Of a stretch of 64,000 nt of DNA, positions 1 to 10,707 are shown one piece after another. A program made the translations under genes and the position numbers. The first letter of the stretch is position 1. Each line of letters begins with the position of its first letter. The notes beneath the pieces are model-generated. The model saw only the letters and a program-made list of their open reading frames with translations, had not been told where the DNA came from and did not search any database. Source of the stretch: Roseibium aggregatum IAM 12614 (GTDB lineage Bacteria; Pseudomonadota; Alphaproteobacteria; Rhizobiales; Stappiaceae); assembly GCF_000168975.1 (NCBI RefSeq), contig NZ_AAUW01000005.1, forward strand, positions 248,001-312,000, read 5' to 3'.

Positions 1-526
1 GCTCGACAAGCCGCGTATGGACGATTTGGCCGATATGGTGTTTCTGGCCAACAACAAGAAAGTGGCGGCAAATCTTTCCACCATGCCGCATCCCTTCACA
101 CTGGAGGATGCCCGGTCGCTGGTCGCCAAGTCCGCGCTCAACCAGCTCCATTCCGCAACCTTTGCCATTCGTCTGAAAATCACCGGCCGGCTGATCGGTA
201 TCACGCGCTATGCCAACGTCGAGCCCGAGGGCCCGGTGCATGTGGGCTATTGGCTGGGGGAACCCTTCTGGGGCCAGGGTCTGGCAACCGAAGCGGTCCA
301 CGCGCTGGTCGACCATGCCTTCACCTATCACGACATCGCAGAGTTGCAGGGGTCGTGCAGGGTTACCAACCCGGCATCGCGCCGGGTGCTCGTCAAATCC
401 GGATTTCAGTATCGCGACCAGGCCATGATCCGCTCCATCGGGGCGGGTGGCTCGGTGCCCATCGAGCGCTATACGCTGGAACGGGCTGTCTGGAAGTCGT
501 TGAAAAGATGGGGGCAGGGACGATGA
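1..526 (+). CDS. GNAT-family N-acetyltransferase (5' partial)
   Basis: RimJ/RimL-like GNAT acetyltransferase that would move acetyl from acetyl-CoA to an amine; the substrate is unknown. The reading frame is open to the window edge (codons from base 2). The residues before the first ATG at 17 (LDKPR) continue the family's N-terminal strand, so the true start lies upstream and about 10-20 residues are missing. The GYWLGEPFWGQGLATEA stretch is the acetyl-CoA-binding motif A, and NPASRRVLVKSGF is motif B. The stop overlaps the next gene's ATG by four bases (ATGA), so the two are translationally coupled. It is the first of three related genes in a row before obgE. Confidence 0.85.
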   Translation, partial: LDKPRMDDLADMVFLANNKKVAANLSTMPHPFTLEDARSLVAKSALNQLHSATFAIRLKITGRLIGITRYANVEPEGPVHVGYWLGEPFWGQGLATEAVHALVDHAFTYHDIAELQGSCRVTNPASRRVLVKSGFQYRDQAMIRSIGAGGSVPIERYTLERAVWKSLKRWGQGR

Positions 527-1091
527 GCATATTGCCGGAACTGAAAACAAGACGCCTGATCCTGCGGCCGATCGAAATGTCGGACGCCGAAGCCATGGTT
601 GCGCTGGCGGGCAAGGATTTCGAAGTCGCCCGCTGGATGACGTCGTTCACCTGGCCGTATGAGGACGGGGCTGCGGAAGCCTTTCTGAAGACCGTCGTCG
701 GCAAGGATCCGTTCCAAACCGAAGCGCTGTTCGCCATCACGCTCGGCGGGGTGTTCATCGGCGTGGTCGCCATCGAGCCTCCGGGCGATCTGGACGATCT
801 CCCGAACCTGCCGACACTCGGCTACTGGCTCGGCCGCGCCTTCCAGGGCCATGGCTATGCCAGCGAGGCGGTCGAGGCTGCGCTCGGCTGGGCGTTTGAG
901 GCCTTTGAGACGGACGCCATCGCCGCGCGCGCCTTCGAGGACAACTTCCGCTCTCGCGGCCTGTTGCGGAAAATGGGTTTCAAGCCCTATTCCATGACGG
1001 AACGCTTCTCCAAGGCGCTGGACCGCAGGGTTTCCAACCTCATCGTGCGCCTGGCGCGAGCCGATTTCGACGCACGCAAGGAAGCGGCCTG

Positions 1092-1092
<1 letters not shown>
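523..1092 (+). CDS. GNAT-family N-acetyltransferase
   Basis: A 189-residue RimJ/RimL-like acetyltransferase. I chose ATG 523 because the protein then begins with the family's LKTRRLILRP strand and overlaps the upstream stop as ATGA. The longer frame back to 250 runs through the upstream gene and is not credible. Motif A is GYWLGRAFQGHGYASEA; the NFRSRGLLRKMGF stretch is motif B. The stop overlaps the next ATG by one base (TGATG). This is the middle member of a tandem GNAT trio, probably from local duplication and divergence. The substrate cannot be read from the sequence. Confidence 0.88.
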
Positions 1093-2726
<1,634 letters not shown>

Positions 2727-2727
<1 letters not shown>

Positions 2728-3851
2728 TGTCTCGCAGTCTGAAAGACTACAGTCGGATCGTCGTCAAGATCGGCTCCGCCCTTCTTGTCGAAAAAGGCGA
2801 ACTGAAGCGTAGCTGGCTGAACGCGCTGATCGCCGATGTGGTCAGGCTGTCGGATGCCGGTGCGGAGATGCTGCTTGTTTCCTCCGGCTCGATCGCGCTT
2901 GGCCGGGGCATTCTCGGGCTGCCGGGCGGGCCGCTGAAGCTTGAGGAAAGCCAGGCAGCAGCCGCCGCCGGGCAGATCGCGCTGGCGCAGGCCTATGCGG
3001 ATGCCCTCGGCGCCCACGGCAAGAAGGCCGGGCAGATCCTGCTCACTCTTGGCGACACCGAAGAACGGCGGCGGTATCTCAACGCCCGCGCCACCATCGG
3101 CACCTTGTTGAAACTCGGGGCCGTGCCGATCATCAACGAAAATGATTCCGTGGCGACCTCCGAGATCCGTTACGGCGACAACGACCGTCTGGCGGCGCGT
3201 GTCGCCACCATGGCCAGCGCCGACTGCCTGGTGCTGCTGTCGGACATCGACGGGCTGTACACCGCGCCGCCGCAGCAGAACCCCGATGCGGTGTTCCTGC
3301 CGGAAGTGCCGCGCATTACCCATGAAATCGAAGCCATGGCCGGGTCTGCCGGGTCGGAGCTTTCGCGCGGCGGCATGAAGACCAAGATCGATGCCGGCAA
3401 GATCGCGACGGCTGCCGGAACGTCGATGGTGATTACCTCCGGCAAGGAGCTCAATCCGCTTGAGCGGCTGGATCAGGGCGCTCGTGGCACCTGGTTTCCG
3501 GCGCTCAGCTCACCGGCCAGCGCGCGCAAGGCCTGGATCGGTGGCCATCTGGAGCCGCGCGGCGAAATCCGGCTGGATGCAGGTGCGGTCCGGGCAATGA
3601 CCTCCGGCAAGAGCCTGTTGCCGGCCGGCGTCACCTCGGTATCGGGCAGTTTTTCGCGCGGCGACGCGGTGACGTTGCTCAATCCGGAAGGCCGGGTCAT
3701 CGGCCGGGGGCTGATCGCCTATGACGCCGATGAAGCGCAACTGATTGCGGGCCGCAACAGCCGCGAGATCGAAGCCATCGTCGGCTATCCGGGCCGTGCG
3801 GAAATGATCCACCGGGACGATCTGGTTCTGGAATTGCCCGCGCTCGAGTGA
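2727..3851 (+). CDS. proB: Glutamate 5-kinase
   Basis: Phosphorylates L-glutamate with ATP to gamma-glutamyl phosphate, the first and feedback-controlled step of proline synthesis. The 374 residues comprise an amino-acid-kinase domain (VVKIGSALL near 12-20, SSGSIALG 52-59, INENDSV 136-142, YGDND 149-153, LSDIDGLY 171-178) and a C-terminal PUA domain (about 280-370). ATG 2727 lies inside the obgE stop (TGATG), so obgE and proB are coupled. proA follows after 95 bases, giving the usual obgE-proB-proA order. Confidence 0.97.
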
Positions 3852-3946
3852 GATTGCGTCATCCGGTGGATGCCTTTTGAGCTGGAACGCGCTAAAACGC
3901 GGCAGGACTGGCGGCGGTAAGCGCCGCAAAACGGGAGCAAGTGAGT

Positions 3947-5227
3947 ATGCTGGAAGCAGTCGAGGCAAAGACGACCGAGGACTTGATGGCAGAGATCGGG
4001 CGACGTGCTCGCGCTGCCGGCCGGATCCTTGCCATCGCCCCAGCAGACCAGAAGAACAAGGCCTTGAGCGAAATGGCCGCGGCTGTCCGGGCCGCGACAC
4101 CGGAGATTCTTGCCGGCAACCGGCTCGATATCGAGGCGATGAAGGCAGGCGGGCAGACCGCGGCGTTCCTGGATCGCGGCACGCTTACGGAAGAACGGAT
4201 CGAGGCGATTGCCAAGGCCCTTGAGGACATCGTCGCGCTGGACGATCCCGTCGGCAGCGTGATTGCCGCCTGGGATCGGCCGAACGGGCTGAAGATCGAA
4301 CGCGTGCGCACCCCTCTTGGTGTCATCGGCGTCATTTACGAAAGCCGTCCGAACGTGACGGCGGACGCAGGCGCGTTGTGTCTGAAAGCCGGCAACGCCG
4401 TCGTGCTGCGCGGCGGCTCCGATACTATCAATTCCAACCGGGCGATCCACGCAGCCCTGCAGAAAGGCCTCGTTGCAGCCGGTCTGCCGGAAGATGCGAT
4501 CCAGATCGTGCCGGTGACCGACCGGGCCGCCGTTGGCGAAATGCTGCGCGGCCTTGACGGCAATCTGGATGTCATCGTCCCGCGCGGTGGCCGCAGCCTG
4601 GTCGAGCGCGTGCAGAGTGAAGCGCGCGTTCCCGTCTTCGCTCATCTGGAAGGCCTGGTGCATATCTTCGTCGACAAGGCGGCAGATCTTGAGACGGCCG
4701 TCGAGGTGGTCGTCAATTCCAAGATGCGCCGGACCGGCATCTGCGGTGCGCTTGAAACGCTTCTGGTGCATGAAGACGTGGCCCACAGCCACCTGCCGGT
4801 GATCGTGAAGGCGCTTCAGGAAAAGGGTTGCGAAATCCGCGGCGGTGCGATTGTGCGCGATATCTGCGAAAACATCGTGCCGGCAAGCGAGGACGACTGG
4901 GCGACCGAATATCTGGACAAGATCCTTGCGGTGAAGGTGGTTCCCGATCTCGATGCCGCCATGGAGCATATCGCGCGCTACGGGTCCAATCACACCGATT
5001 GCATCGTGACCGAGGACCAGGCCGCCGCCGACCGGTTCCAGCGGGAAGTGGATTCGGCCATCGTGCTGCACAACGCTTCAACCCAGTTTGCCGATGGCGG
5101 CGAGTTCGGCATGGGGGCGGAGATCGGCATTGCGACCGGGCGCATGCATGCACGCGGGCCCGTGGGTGTCGAGCAACTGACCAGCTTCAAATACAAGGTG
5201 CATGGCACCGGCCAGATCCGCCCGTGA
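3947..5227 (+). CDS. proA: Gamma-glutamyl phosphate reductase
   Basis: NADPH-dependent reduction of gamma-glutamyl phosphate to glutamate semialdehyde, the second proline step, using the product of the upstream kinase. I prefer ATG 3947 (426 residues) over the in-frame GTG at 3941, because the GGGAG at 3933-3937 sits nine bases before the ATG but only three before the GTG. The catalytic cysteine is Cys266 in [19 protein letters not shown] and the [10 protein letters not shown] stretch are family hallmarks. The length is normal. nadD follows closely. Confidence 0.96.
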   Translation: MLEAVEAKTTEDLMAEIGRRARAAGRILAIAPADQKNKALSEMAAAVRAATPEILAGNRLDIEAMKAGGQTAAFLDRGTLTEERIEAIAKALEDIVALDDPVGSVIAAWDRPNGLKIERVRTPLGVIGVIYESRPNVTADAGALCLKAGNAVVLRGGSDTINSNRAIHAALQKGLVAAGLPEDAIQIVPVTDRAAVGEMLRGLDGNLDVIVPRGGRSLVERVQSEARVPVFAHLEGLVHIFVDKAADLETAVEVVVNSKMRRTGICGALETLLVHEDVAHSHLPVIVKALQEKGCEIRGGAIVRDICENIVPASEDDWATEYLDKILAVKVVPDLDAAMEHIARYGSNHTDCIVTEDQAAADRFQREVDSAIVLHNASTQFADGGEFGMGAEIGIATGRMHARGPVGVEQLTSFKYKVHGTGQIRP

Positions 5228-5250
5228 CGGCCAATCGTGAGGTCGTCTGA

Positions 5251-5886
5251 ATGAGCCCCTCGAGTCTTGGCGCGGGACTGGACCGCGACTGGATGAAGCT
5301 GCCCCATGCCGAGCCGGGCAACCGTATCGGCATTTTCGGCGGGTCCTTCAATCCACCCCATTCCGGTCACCGGCTTGTGGCATCGACCGTGCTGAAGCGG
5401 CTGGGGCTGGATCAGGTCTGGTGGCTGGTAACGCCCGGCAATCCGCTCAAGAGCCATTCGGACCTGGCGCCGCTGGAACGGCGGCTGCGCCTGACGGGGG
5501 ACCTTGCCGATCATCCGCGCATGAAAGTGACAGCCTTCGAGCAGGTGCTGGGAACTCCCTATACCGCCAGGACGCTCGTTGCCTTGCGCCAGATGCGGCC
5601 ATCCGTCCGATTCGTCTGGGTCATGGGGGCAGATAATTTAGCCGGCTTCCATCGCTGGCAGGACTGGCGCTCGATTGTCGGCTCGGTGCCGATCGCCATT
5701 GTGGACCGTCCGGGAGCCTCGCTATCGGTGATGTCGTCTCCCATGGCGAAAGCCTATGAAAAATATAGGCTTCCGGAAGATGACGCCGCGCTTCTGCCGG
5801 AAATGGCTGCACCCGTCTGGACCTTTTTGCACACGCCTTTGGACCGGACATCGTCCACCGATCTGCGCCAGAGGCAAAAGCGGTAG
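5251..5886 (+). CDS. nadD: Nicotinate-nucleotide adenylyltransferase
   Basis: Joins nicotinate mononucleotide and ATP to form deamido-NAD in NAD synthesis. The nucleotidyltransferase signature GGSFNPPHSGH is at 30-40 and the C-terminal SSTDLR (family SSTxIR) is present. The 211-residue length fits, with about 23 extra N-terminal residues; ATG 5293 (MKLPHAEPG) is an alternative start. GTGAGG at 5237-5242 gives good spacing to ATG 5251. It sits 23 bases after proA, in the common alphaproteobacterial proA-nadD-rsfS-rlmH order. Confidence 0.95.
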   Translation: MSPSSLGAGLDRDWMKLPHAEPGNRIGIFGGSFNPPHSGHRLVASTVLKRLGLDQVWWLVTPGNPLKSHSDLAPLERRLRLTGDLADHPRMKVTAFEQVLGTPYTARTLVALRQMRPSVRFVWVMGADNLAGFHRWQDWRSIVGSVPIAIVDRPGASLSVMSSPMAKAYEKYRLPEDDAALLPEMAAPVWTFLHTPLDRTSSTDLRQRQKR

Positions 5887-5917
5887 ACGGCAGATTTGCC
5901 AAGATTTCCCGCGTGTC

Positions 5918-5947
5918 TTGAAAATGCCAAACGGGAAGCGGTATTAT
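5918..5947 (+). promoter_or_regulatory. Candidate sigma-70 promoter for rsfS-rlmH
   Basis: TTGAAA (5918-5923) and TATTAT (5942-5947) are separated by 18 bases, in the 203-base gap between nadD and rsfS. It would let rsfS-rlmH be transcribed apart from the proline genes. Motif match only. Confidence 0.5.
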
Positions 5948-6089
5948 AAGGACGGTCGCGATGAGCGCGGCCGAGGTACGGTCAACCGGTCCTGCATCCA
6001 AAACGGGTGACGTACGAAGTCGGACGTTTCAGTTCGTGACGACGTTGGGCGCGGGACGGCATAAACGGCGAAAGGCATAACACCTGACC

Positions 6090-6500
6090 ATGACCTTTGA
6101 AAGTGAGCGGACAGACATGTCCTCTCCTCTGCAGGCTTCCGTAGGTAAAGAACTTGCGGCAGACCTCCTCGATACGGTCCTCACCAGTCTTGACGACTCC
6201 AAAGCTGAGGACGTTGTTACCCTCGAAATCGCAGGCAAAAGCTCGCTGGCCGATTACATGGTAATCGTGTCTGGCCGCTCCCATCGTCACGTGGGTGCGA
6301 TTGCCGATCATTTGCTGAAAGACCTCAAGTCGGCTGGTGCCGGAACGGCAACGGTTGAAGGTCTGAGCATCTGCGATTGGGTGCTGATCGATGCGGGTGA
6401 TGTGATCGTGCACATTTTCCGTCCGGAGGTTCGCGGCTTCTACAATCTGGAGAAGATGTGGGCACCGGAAGAGGATGCGGCACCGCATTACATCGGCTGA
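6090..6500 (+). CDS. rsfS: Ribosomal silencing factor RsfS
   Basis: Binds uL14 on the 50S subunit and blocks joining to 30S when nutrients are low (RsfS/Iojap/DUF143 family). The conserved core runs from LDDSKAEDVVTLEI to the C-terminal VIVHIFRPEVRGFYNLEKMW, a strong family signature. 136 residues. Two starts are possible, ATG 6090 and ATG 6117 (MSSPLQAS), and neither has a clearly better ribosome-binding site. rlmH follows 79 bases later, as in many bacteria. Confidence 0.95.
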   Translation: MTFESERTDMSSPLQASVGKELAADLLDTVLTSLDDSKAEDVVTLEIAGKSSLADYMVIVSGRSHRHVGAIADHLLKDLKSAGAGTATVEGLSICDWVLIDAGDVIVHIFRPEVRGFYNLEKMWAPEEDAAPHYIG

Positions 6501-6579
6501 GCCGGCATTGAGGCCCTGAAACGGGCCTCCGTCTGCTGCCGGGCAGATTTTTCACCGGATCGATCTCCGGCGGGGACTT

Positions 6580-7062
6580 ATGCGCTTTACGCTCTTCTGC
6601 ATTGGCAAAATGAAAGCCGGTGCGGACAAAGAACTTTTCGACCGGTACATCGACCGCGCCCGCAAGACCGGCCGCGGTCTCGGTATTACCGAAGTCGCCC
6701 TCACAGAAATGTCTGAAAGCCGCGCACAGCGCGCCGACGACCGCAAGGCGGAAGAGGCGCGGGGCATTCTTGCTGCGCTGAGCGCAGGGGCCCGGCTGGT
6801 GGTGCTGGACGAAAACGGCAAGAACCTCAGCAGTCCCGCCTTCAGCCAGAAACTGGAAGCCTGGAAGGACGAGGGTGTTTCCGATGTGGTTTTTGCCATT
6901 GGCGGGGCCGACGGTCACGGCCAGGACGTCCTGAACCGGGCCGACCTGAAGCTGGCACTTGGCGCCATGACATGGCCGCATCAGATCGCCCGCATTCTAT
7001 TGGCGGAGCAGATCTACCGCGCCATGACGATTCAGTCCGGGCACCCTTATCACCGTGTGTGA
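6580..7062 (+). CDS. rlmH: 23S rRNA pseudouridine-1915 N3-methyltransferase RlmH
   Basis: SPOUT methyltransferase that modifies pseudouridine 1915 in helix 69 of assembled 70S ribosomes. The knot region is intact: AIGGADGHG and LALGAMTWPHQIARILLAEQ, then the YHR C-terminus that places the target base. 160 residues, normal length. GGGG at 6572-6575 precedes the ATG by four bases. Functional partner of the ribosome-related rsfS just upstream. Confidence 0.97.
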   Translation: MRFTLFCIGKMKAGADKELFDRYIDRARKTGRGLGITEVALTEMSESRAQRADDRKAEEARGILAALSAGARLVVLDENGKNLSSPAFSQKLEAWKDEGVSDVVFAIGGADGHGQDVLNRADLKLALGAMTWPHQIARILLAEQIYRAMTIQSGHPYHRV

Positions 7063-7111
7063 GACACCTGAATACCCCTGAAAAACTCTGAAAATTACTG
7101 GGAGAGACCTG

Positions 7112-7603
7112 GTGACACCGGCACTTGAAACCGAAAGACTGATCTTGCGGCCGATGACCATGTCGGACTGGCCGTTGTATGAGGCTTTGATGGCTTCCGG
7201 CCGCTCGCAGTATATGGGCGGCCCGATGTCGCGGTCTGCCGCCTGGGGCATGTTCTGCCACGATGTTGCGCAATGGCCGTTGATGGGACACGGCGCCCTG
7301 ATGATGGAAGCGCGTGGGTCGGGGGAGGTTCTCGGCCAGGTCGGCATCAATCACGGGCCGCTTTTTCCCGAGCACGAGTTGGGCTGGTTTGTCTATGAAC
7401 ATGCGGAAGGCAAGGGGTACGCTTATGAAGCAGCCAGGGCCTTTCGAGACTGGGCGCAGCAGGAACGGCAGTTGCCGTCCCTGGTCAGTTACATGGATGC
7501 GGACAACAACCGTTCGGCACGTCTTGCCGAAAGACTGGGAGCGACCCTGGATGCGGATGCGCCGAGGCCGGAGCCCGGCGATATTGTCTACAGACATTTC
7601 TGA
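7112..7603 (+). CDS. GNAT-family N-acetyltransferase
   Basis: A 163-residue RimJ/RimL-like acetyltransferase starting at GTG 7112 behind a GGGAGAG at 7100-7106. LETERLILRPMTMSDW is the N-terminal strand and LGWFVYEHAEGKGYAYEAA is motif A; the DNNRSARLAERLGA stretch is motif B. It is the fourth GNAT within 7.6 kb, but it is separate from the trio before obgE and less like them. It lies 49 bases after rlmH and may share its transcript. The substrate is unknown. Confidence 0.87.
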   Translation: MTPALETERLILRPMTMSDWPLYEALMASGRSQYMGGPMSRSAAWGMFCHDVAQWPLMGHGALMMEARGSGEVLGQVGINHGPLFPEHELGWFVYEHAEGKGYAYEAARAFRDWAQQERQLPSLVSYMDADNNRSARLAERLGATLDADAPRPEPGDIVYRHF

Positions 7604-7882
7604 GGGGGAGGGCGGGGGCGTCGGGGTGCCGGCCAAAGCTGTTGCCGTAAGGGCAACATGACCAAAAATTAACGGTCCAAATGGCGGAAAAAGGCGCGAA
7701 TGCCTGTATCTCGCCGCATTCGCCGCGTAACGGTCATCAATCAGACAGAAGAGGGAATGCGATCACGGTGGGAGTAAAAAGTTAATCGGCCGGTCACTAG
7801 GGTAAACGGTTCGTTAACGCAGACTGTGTATCGCATTGGAAGATAACCCTTTGGGAGCTTAGGCAGGTTGATAGCGGAACGC

Positions 7883-9262
7883 ATGACAGCGGCGCGTTCG
7901 GAACTTGAGAGACGGATGCTTTTCCGCTTGCTCTTGAGTGGTCTGACTGCGGCCTCGCTCGTCCTGCCCCTGCCTGCCGGGTCGACCGAAAGTGCCGACG
8001 AGACCACCACCCAGGAACAGGCCGCGCCGCCTGCCGAGGTGACCGCCGCACTGGAACGCAAGAAGCAACGCGAACAGGAACTTGCCGCGCTCTCGCGCGA
8101 TATCGAGGTTTCGACAGACCGTCAGGCCGCCATCGCACGTGAGATCCGCGCACTGGATCGCGACCGGGACACGTTGAATGCCAAGATCATCAGCACCTCC
8201 GATACGATCAAGGGTCTGGAGGGTGAGCTGACCGATACCGAGCGCCGGCTGCGTGCGCTTGGCGAGAATGAGGACGCCGTGCGCCAGTCGCTGATTTCCC
8301 GCCGCGATGTGCTGGCGGAAGTGCTGGCCGCACTGCAGCGAATCGGGCGGCGCCCGCCACCGGCGCTTGCCGTGCGCCCCAGTGACGCGCTTTCGGCCGT
8401 GCGCAGCGCGATTCTTCTGAACGCGGTGATGCCGGAGCTGAAGGTGGAAACCGAGGCGCTGGCTGCGGATCTTGAGGAATTGCACCGTCTGAAGACGGTG
8501 ATTGCGGAGGAAAAGAACCGCCTGCGCGGTGATGCAATGCGATTGGCTGAGGAAAAGTCCCGGCTGGAGCTTCTTCTGAGCGCAAAAAGGCAGGAACATC
8601 AAAGAACGGTACAGGACCTTCAGGAAGAGAAGGAGCGTGCGGCGGAACTTGCGGACAAGGCGGGGTCTCTCCAGGAATTGATCGCGACCCTGGAAGTGGA
8701 AATCGAAAGCGCGCGGGAGGCGGCGGAAAAGTCGCGCCAGGCAGCGCTCGAGGCCCGAAAGCATCCCTCGCGCAGTTTTGATCCCTTTGCCGATCCGGGA
8801 CGTCTGGCGCCGGCCATTTCGTTCCAGGACGCCAAGGGCCAGTTGCCGCAGCCTGTTGCCGGTACGCTTTTGAAGGACTATGGCCAGGAGGACGATTTCG
8901 GCGGTGTGACGGAGGGTCAATCTATCGCCACGCGTCCTGGCTCGAATGTTACTTCACCTGCGGATGGATGGGTGGTCTATTCGGGACCGTTCCGTTCGTT
9001 CGGACAGCTCTTGATCCTGAACACCGGCGACGGCTACCATGTGTTGCTTGCCGGAATGGACCGGATCGATGCGGAGTTGGGGCAATTTGTTTTGACCGGG
9101 GAACCGGTTGGTGTGATGGGCGCAACCCAGTGGGCTAGCGCCTCGACGTTCGGTTTGGGGTCGACCCAGCCGATCCTTTATGTTGAATTCCGGAAAGACG
9201 GTCGTGCGATCGATCCCACACCCTGGTGGGCACGCACTGAAGAAGAAAAGGCTCGCGGATGA
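7883..9262 (+). CDS. envC: EnvC-like murein hydrolase activator (degenerate M23)
   Basis: Periplasmic coiled-coil protein with a C-terminal LytM/M23 domain. EnvC proteins activate amidases that split septal peptidoglycan. After a hydrophobic signal (LFRLLLSGLTAASLVLPLPAG), about 270 residues are Glu/Arg/Lys-rich coiled coil. The LytM domain keeps the fold but lacks the zinc ligands: the usual HxxxD and HxH positions read as EGQSIAT and LYVEFR. It is therefore probably non-catalytic, as in true EnvC. Starts at TTG 7868, ATG 7883 and ATG 7916 are possible; 7916 leaves the cleanest signal peptide. ctpA overlaps by four bases. Confidence 0.85.
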   Translation: MTAARSELERRMLFRLLLSGLTAASLVLPLPAGSTESADETTTQEQAAPPAEVTAALERKKQREQELAALSRDIEVSTDRQAAIAREIRALDRDRDTLNAKIISTSDTIKGLEGELTDTERRLRALGENEDAVRQSLISRRDVLAEVLAALQRIGRRPPPALAVRPSDALSAVRSAILLNAVMPELKVETEALAADLEELHRLKTVIAEEKNRLRGDAMRLAEEKSRLELLLSAKRQEHQRTVQDLQEEKERAAELADKAGSLQELIATLEVEIESAREAAEKSRQAALEARKHPSRSFDPFADPGRLAPAISFQDAKGQLPQPVAGTLLKDYGQEDDFGGVTEGQSIATRPGSNVTSPADGWVVYSGPFRSFGQLLILNTGDGYHVLLAGMDRIDAELGQFVLTGEPVGVMGATQWASASTFGLGSTQPILYVEFRKDGRAIDPTPWWARTEEEKARG

Positions 9263-10590
9263 TACGGAAAGCTTCCTTGCTGCTGGTGGGTGCTCTCATG
9301 GGAGCTGCAGCAGTCACGACACTGTCCCAGATGCCGATCAATGTCTCGGTTGCTGCCAACGCTGCGGCGACGGATACGTACAGGCAGCTCAACCTGTTCG
9401 GCGACGTGTTCGAGCGCGTGCGCTCCGACTATGTGGAAGTCCCTGATGACGCTCAGCTTATCGAAAGCGCCATCAACGGCATGTTGACCTCTCTCGACCC
9501 GCATTCCAGCTACATGTCCCCGAAAAGCTTCCGGGATATGCAGGTGCAGACCCGTGGTGAGTTCGGTGGTCTCGGCATCGAAGTCACCATGGAAGAAGGC
9601 CTTGTGAAGGTTGTGTCGCCGATCGACGATACCCCTGCTGCCAAGGCCGGTGTTCTTGCGGGCGACTACATCACCTACATCGATGGGGAACAGGTCCAGG
9701 GCCTGACGCTCAACGAGGCGGTTGAAAAGATGCGCGGTCCGGTCAACACGGACATCGTGGTCACCGTGCGCCGCAAGGGCAGCGCCGAACCGTTCGACAT
9801 CACCATCACCCGCGACATCATCCGCATCCGTTCGGTGCGCTGGCGGGAAGAGGATGACGTCGGATACGTTCGCGTCACCCAGTTCAACGAGCAGACCTTC
9901 GATGGACTCAAGGAAGGCATCGAGGAAATGACCGCGAACATCGGTGAAGACAAGCTCAAGGGCTTCGTCATCGACCTGCGCAACAACCCGGGCGGTTTGC
10001 TGGATCAGGCTATTGCCGTTTCCGACGCGTTCCTCGACCGGGGTGAGATTGTTTCGACCCGTGGCCGTGAAGCTGAAGAAACCCAGCGCTACAACGCCCG
10101 TGCTGGCGATCTGACGAACGGCAAGCCGGTCATCGTGCTGGTCAACGGCGGGTCCGCTTCCGCTTCGGAAATCGTTGCAGGCGCTCTGCAGGATCACCGC
10201 CGTGCCACCATCCTCGGCACGCGGTCATTCGGCAAGGGCTCGGTCCAGACGATCATCCCGCTTGGGGCCAACGGCGCCATCCGCCTGACCACCGCGCGCT
10301 ACTACACGCCGTCGGGCACGTCGATCCAGGCCAAGGGCATCGTGCCGGATATCGAATCCCTGCAGGATCTGCCGGAGGATCTGGTCGGCCGGGTCGACAC
10401 CAAGGGCGAAGCTGGCCTGCGCGGTCACCTGGAAGCGTCCGAAGGTGAAGAAGAAAGCGGCAGCCAGGCCTATGTGCCGTCTGACCCGAAGGACGACAAC
10501 CAGTTGAACCTGGCCCTCGACCTTCTGCGCGGCAAGCAGGCAAACAGCGCCTTCCCGCCGGTCTCCGACAGCGCCGCTGTCAAAAACTAA
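9259..10590 (+). CDS. ctpA: Carboxy-terminal processing protease CtpA (S41)
   Basis: Periplasmic serine protease that trims or degrades envelope proteins. 443 residues: signal sequence (1-35), PDZ domain (about 100-170), S41 catalytic domain. The Ser/Lys dyad is visible as Ser301 in GGSASASE and Lys326 in SFGKGSVQT, with the family's 25-residue spacing. The tail from about 385 is acidic and low in complexity. The start overlaps the envC stop (ATGA). Pairing with an amidase activator suggests control of peptidoglycan hydrolysis, which is inference. Confidence 0.95.
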   Translation: MIRKASLLLVGALMGAAAVTTLSQMPINVSVAANAAATDTYRQLNLFGDVFERVRSDYVEVPDDAQLIESAINGMLTSLDPHSSYMSPKSFRDMQVQTRGEFGGLGIEVTMEEGLVKVVSPIDDTPAAKAGVLAGDYITYIDGEQVQGLTLNEAVEKMRGPVNTDIVVTVRRKGSAEPFDITITRDIIRIRSVRWREEDDVGYVRVTQFNEQTFDGLKEGIEEMTANIGEDKLKGFVIDLRNNPGGLLDQAIAVSDAFLDRGEIVSTRGREAEETQRYNARAGDLTNGKPVIVLVNGGSASASEIVAGALQDHRRATILGTRSFGKGSVQTIIPLGANGAIRLTTARYYTPSGTSIQAKGIVPDIESLQDLPEDLVGRVDTKGEAGLRGHLEASEGEEESGSQAYVPSDPKDDNQLNLALDLLRGKQANSAFPPVSDSAAVKN

Positions 10591-10599
10591 AACTCCAAA

Positions 10600-10640
10600 C
10601 GCGCGCCGGTCCGCCGGCGCGCGACTTTTCGTTCTCGTTC
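10600..10640 (+). terminator. Intrinsic terminator after ctpA
   Basis: A perfect 10-bp GC stem (10600-10609 with 10614-10623, loop TCCG) is followed by a T-rich run starting ACTTTTCGTTC. It should end envC-ctpA transcripts. Confidence 0.7.
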
Positions 10641-10707
10641 TGCGTACATCAAAAACAAACTTTCCGGTCCGGGGCTTCCTGGAACCGAGCAATAGGCTCA
10701 GGACGGT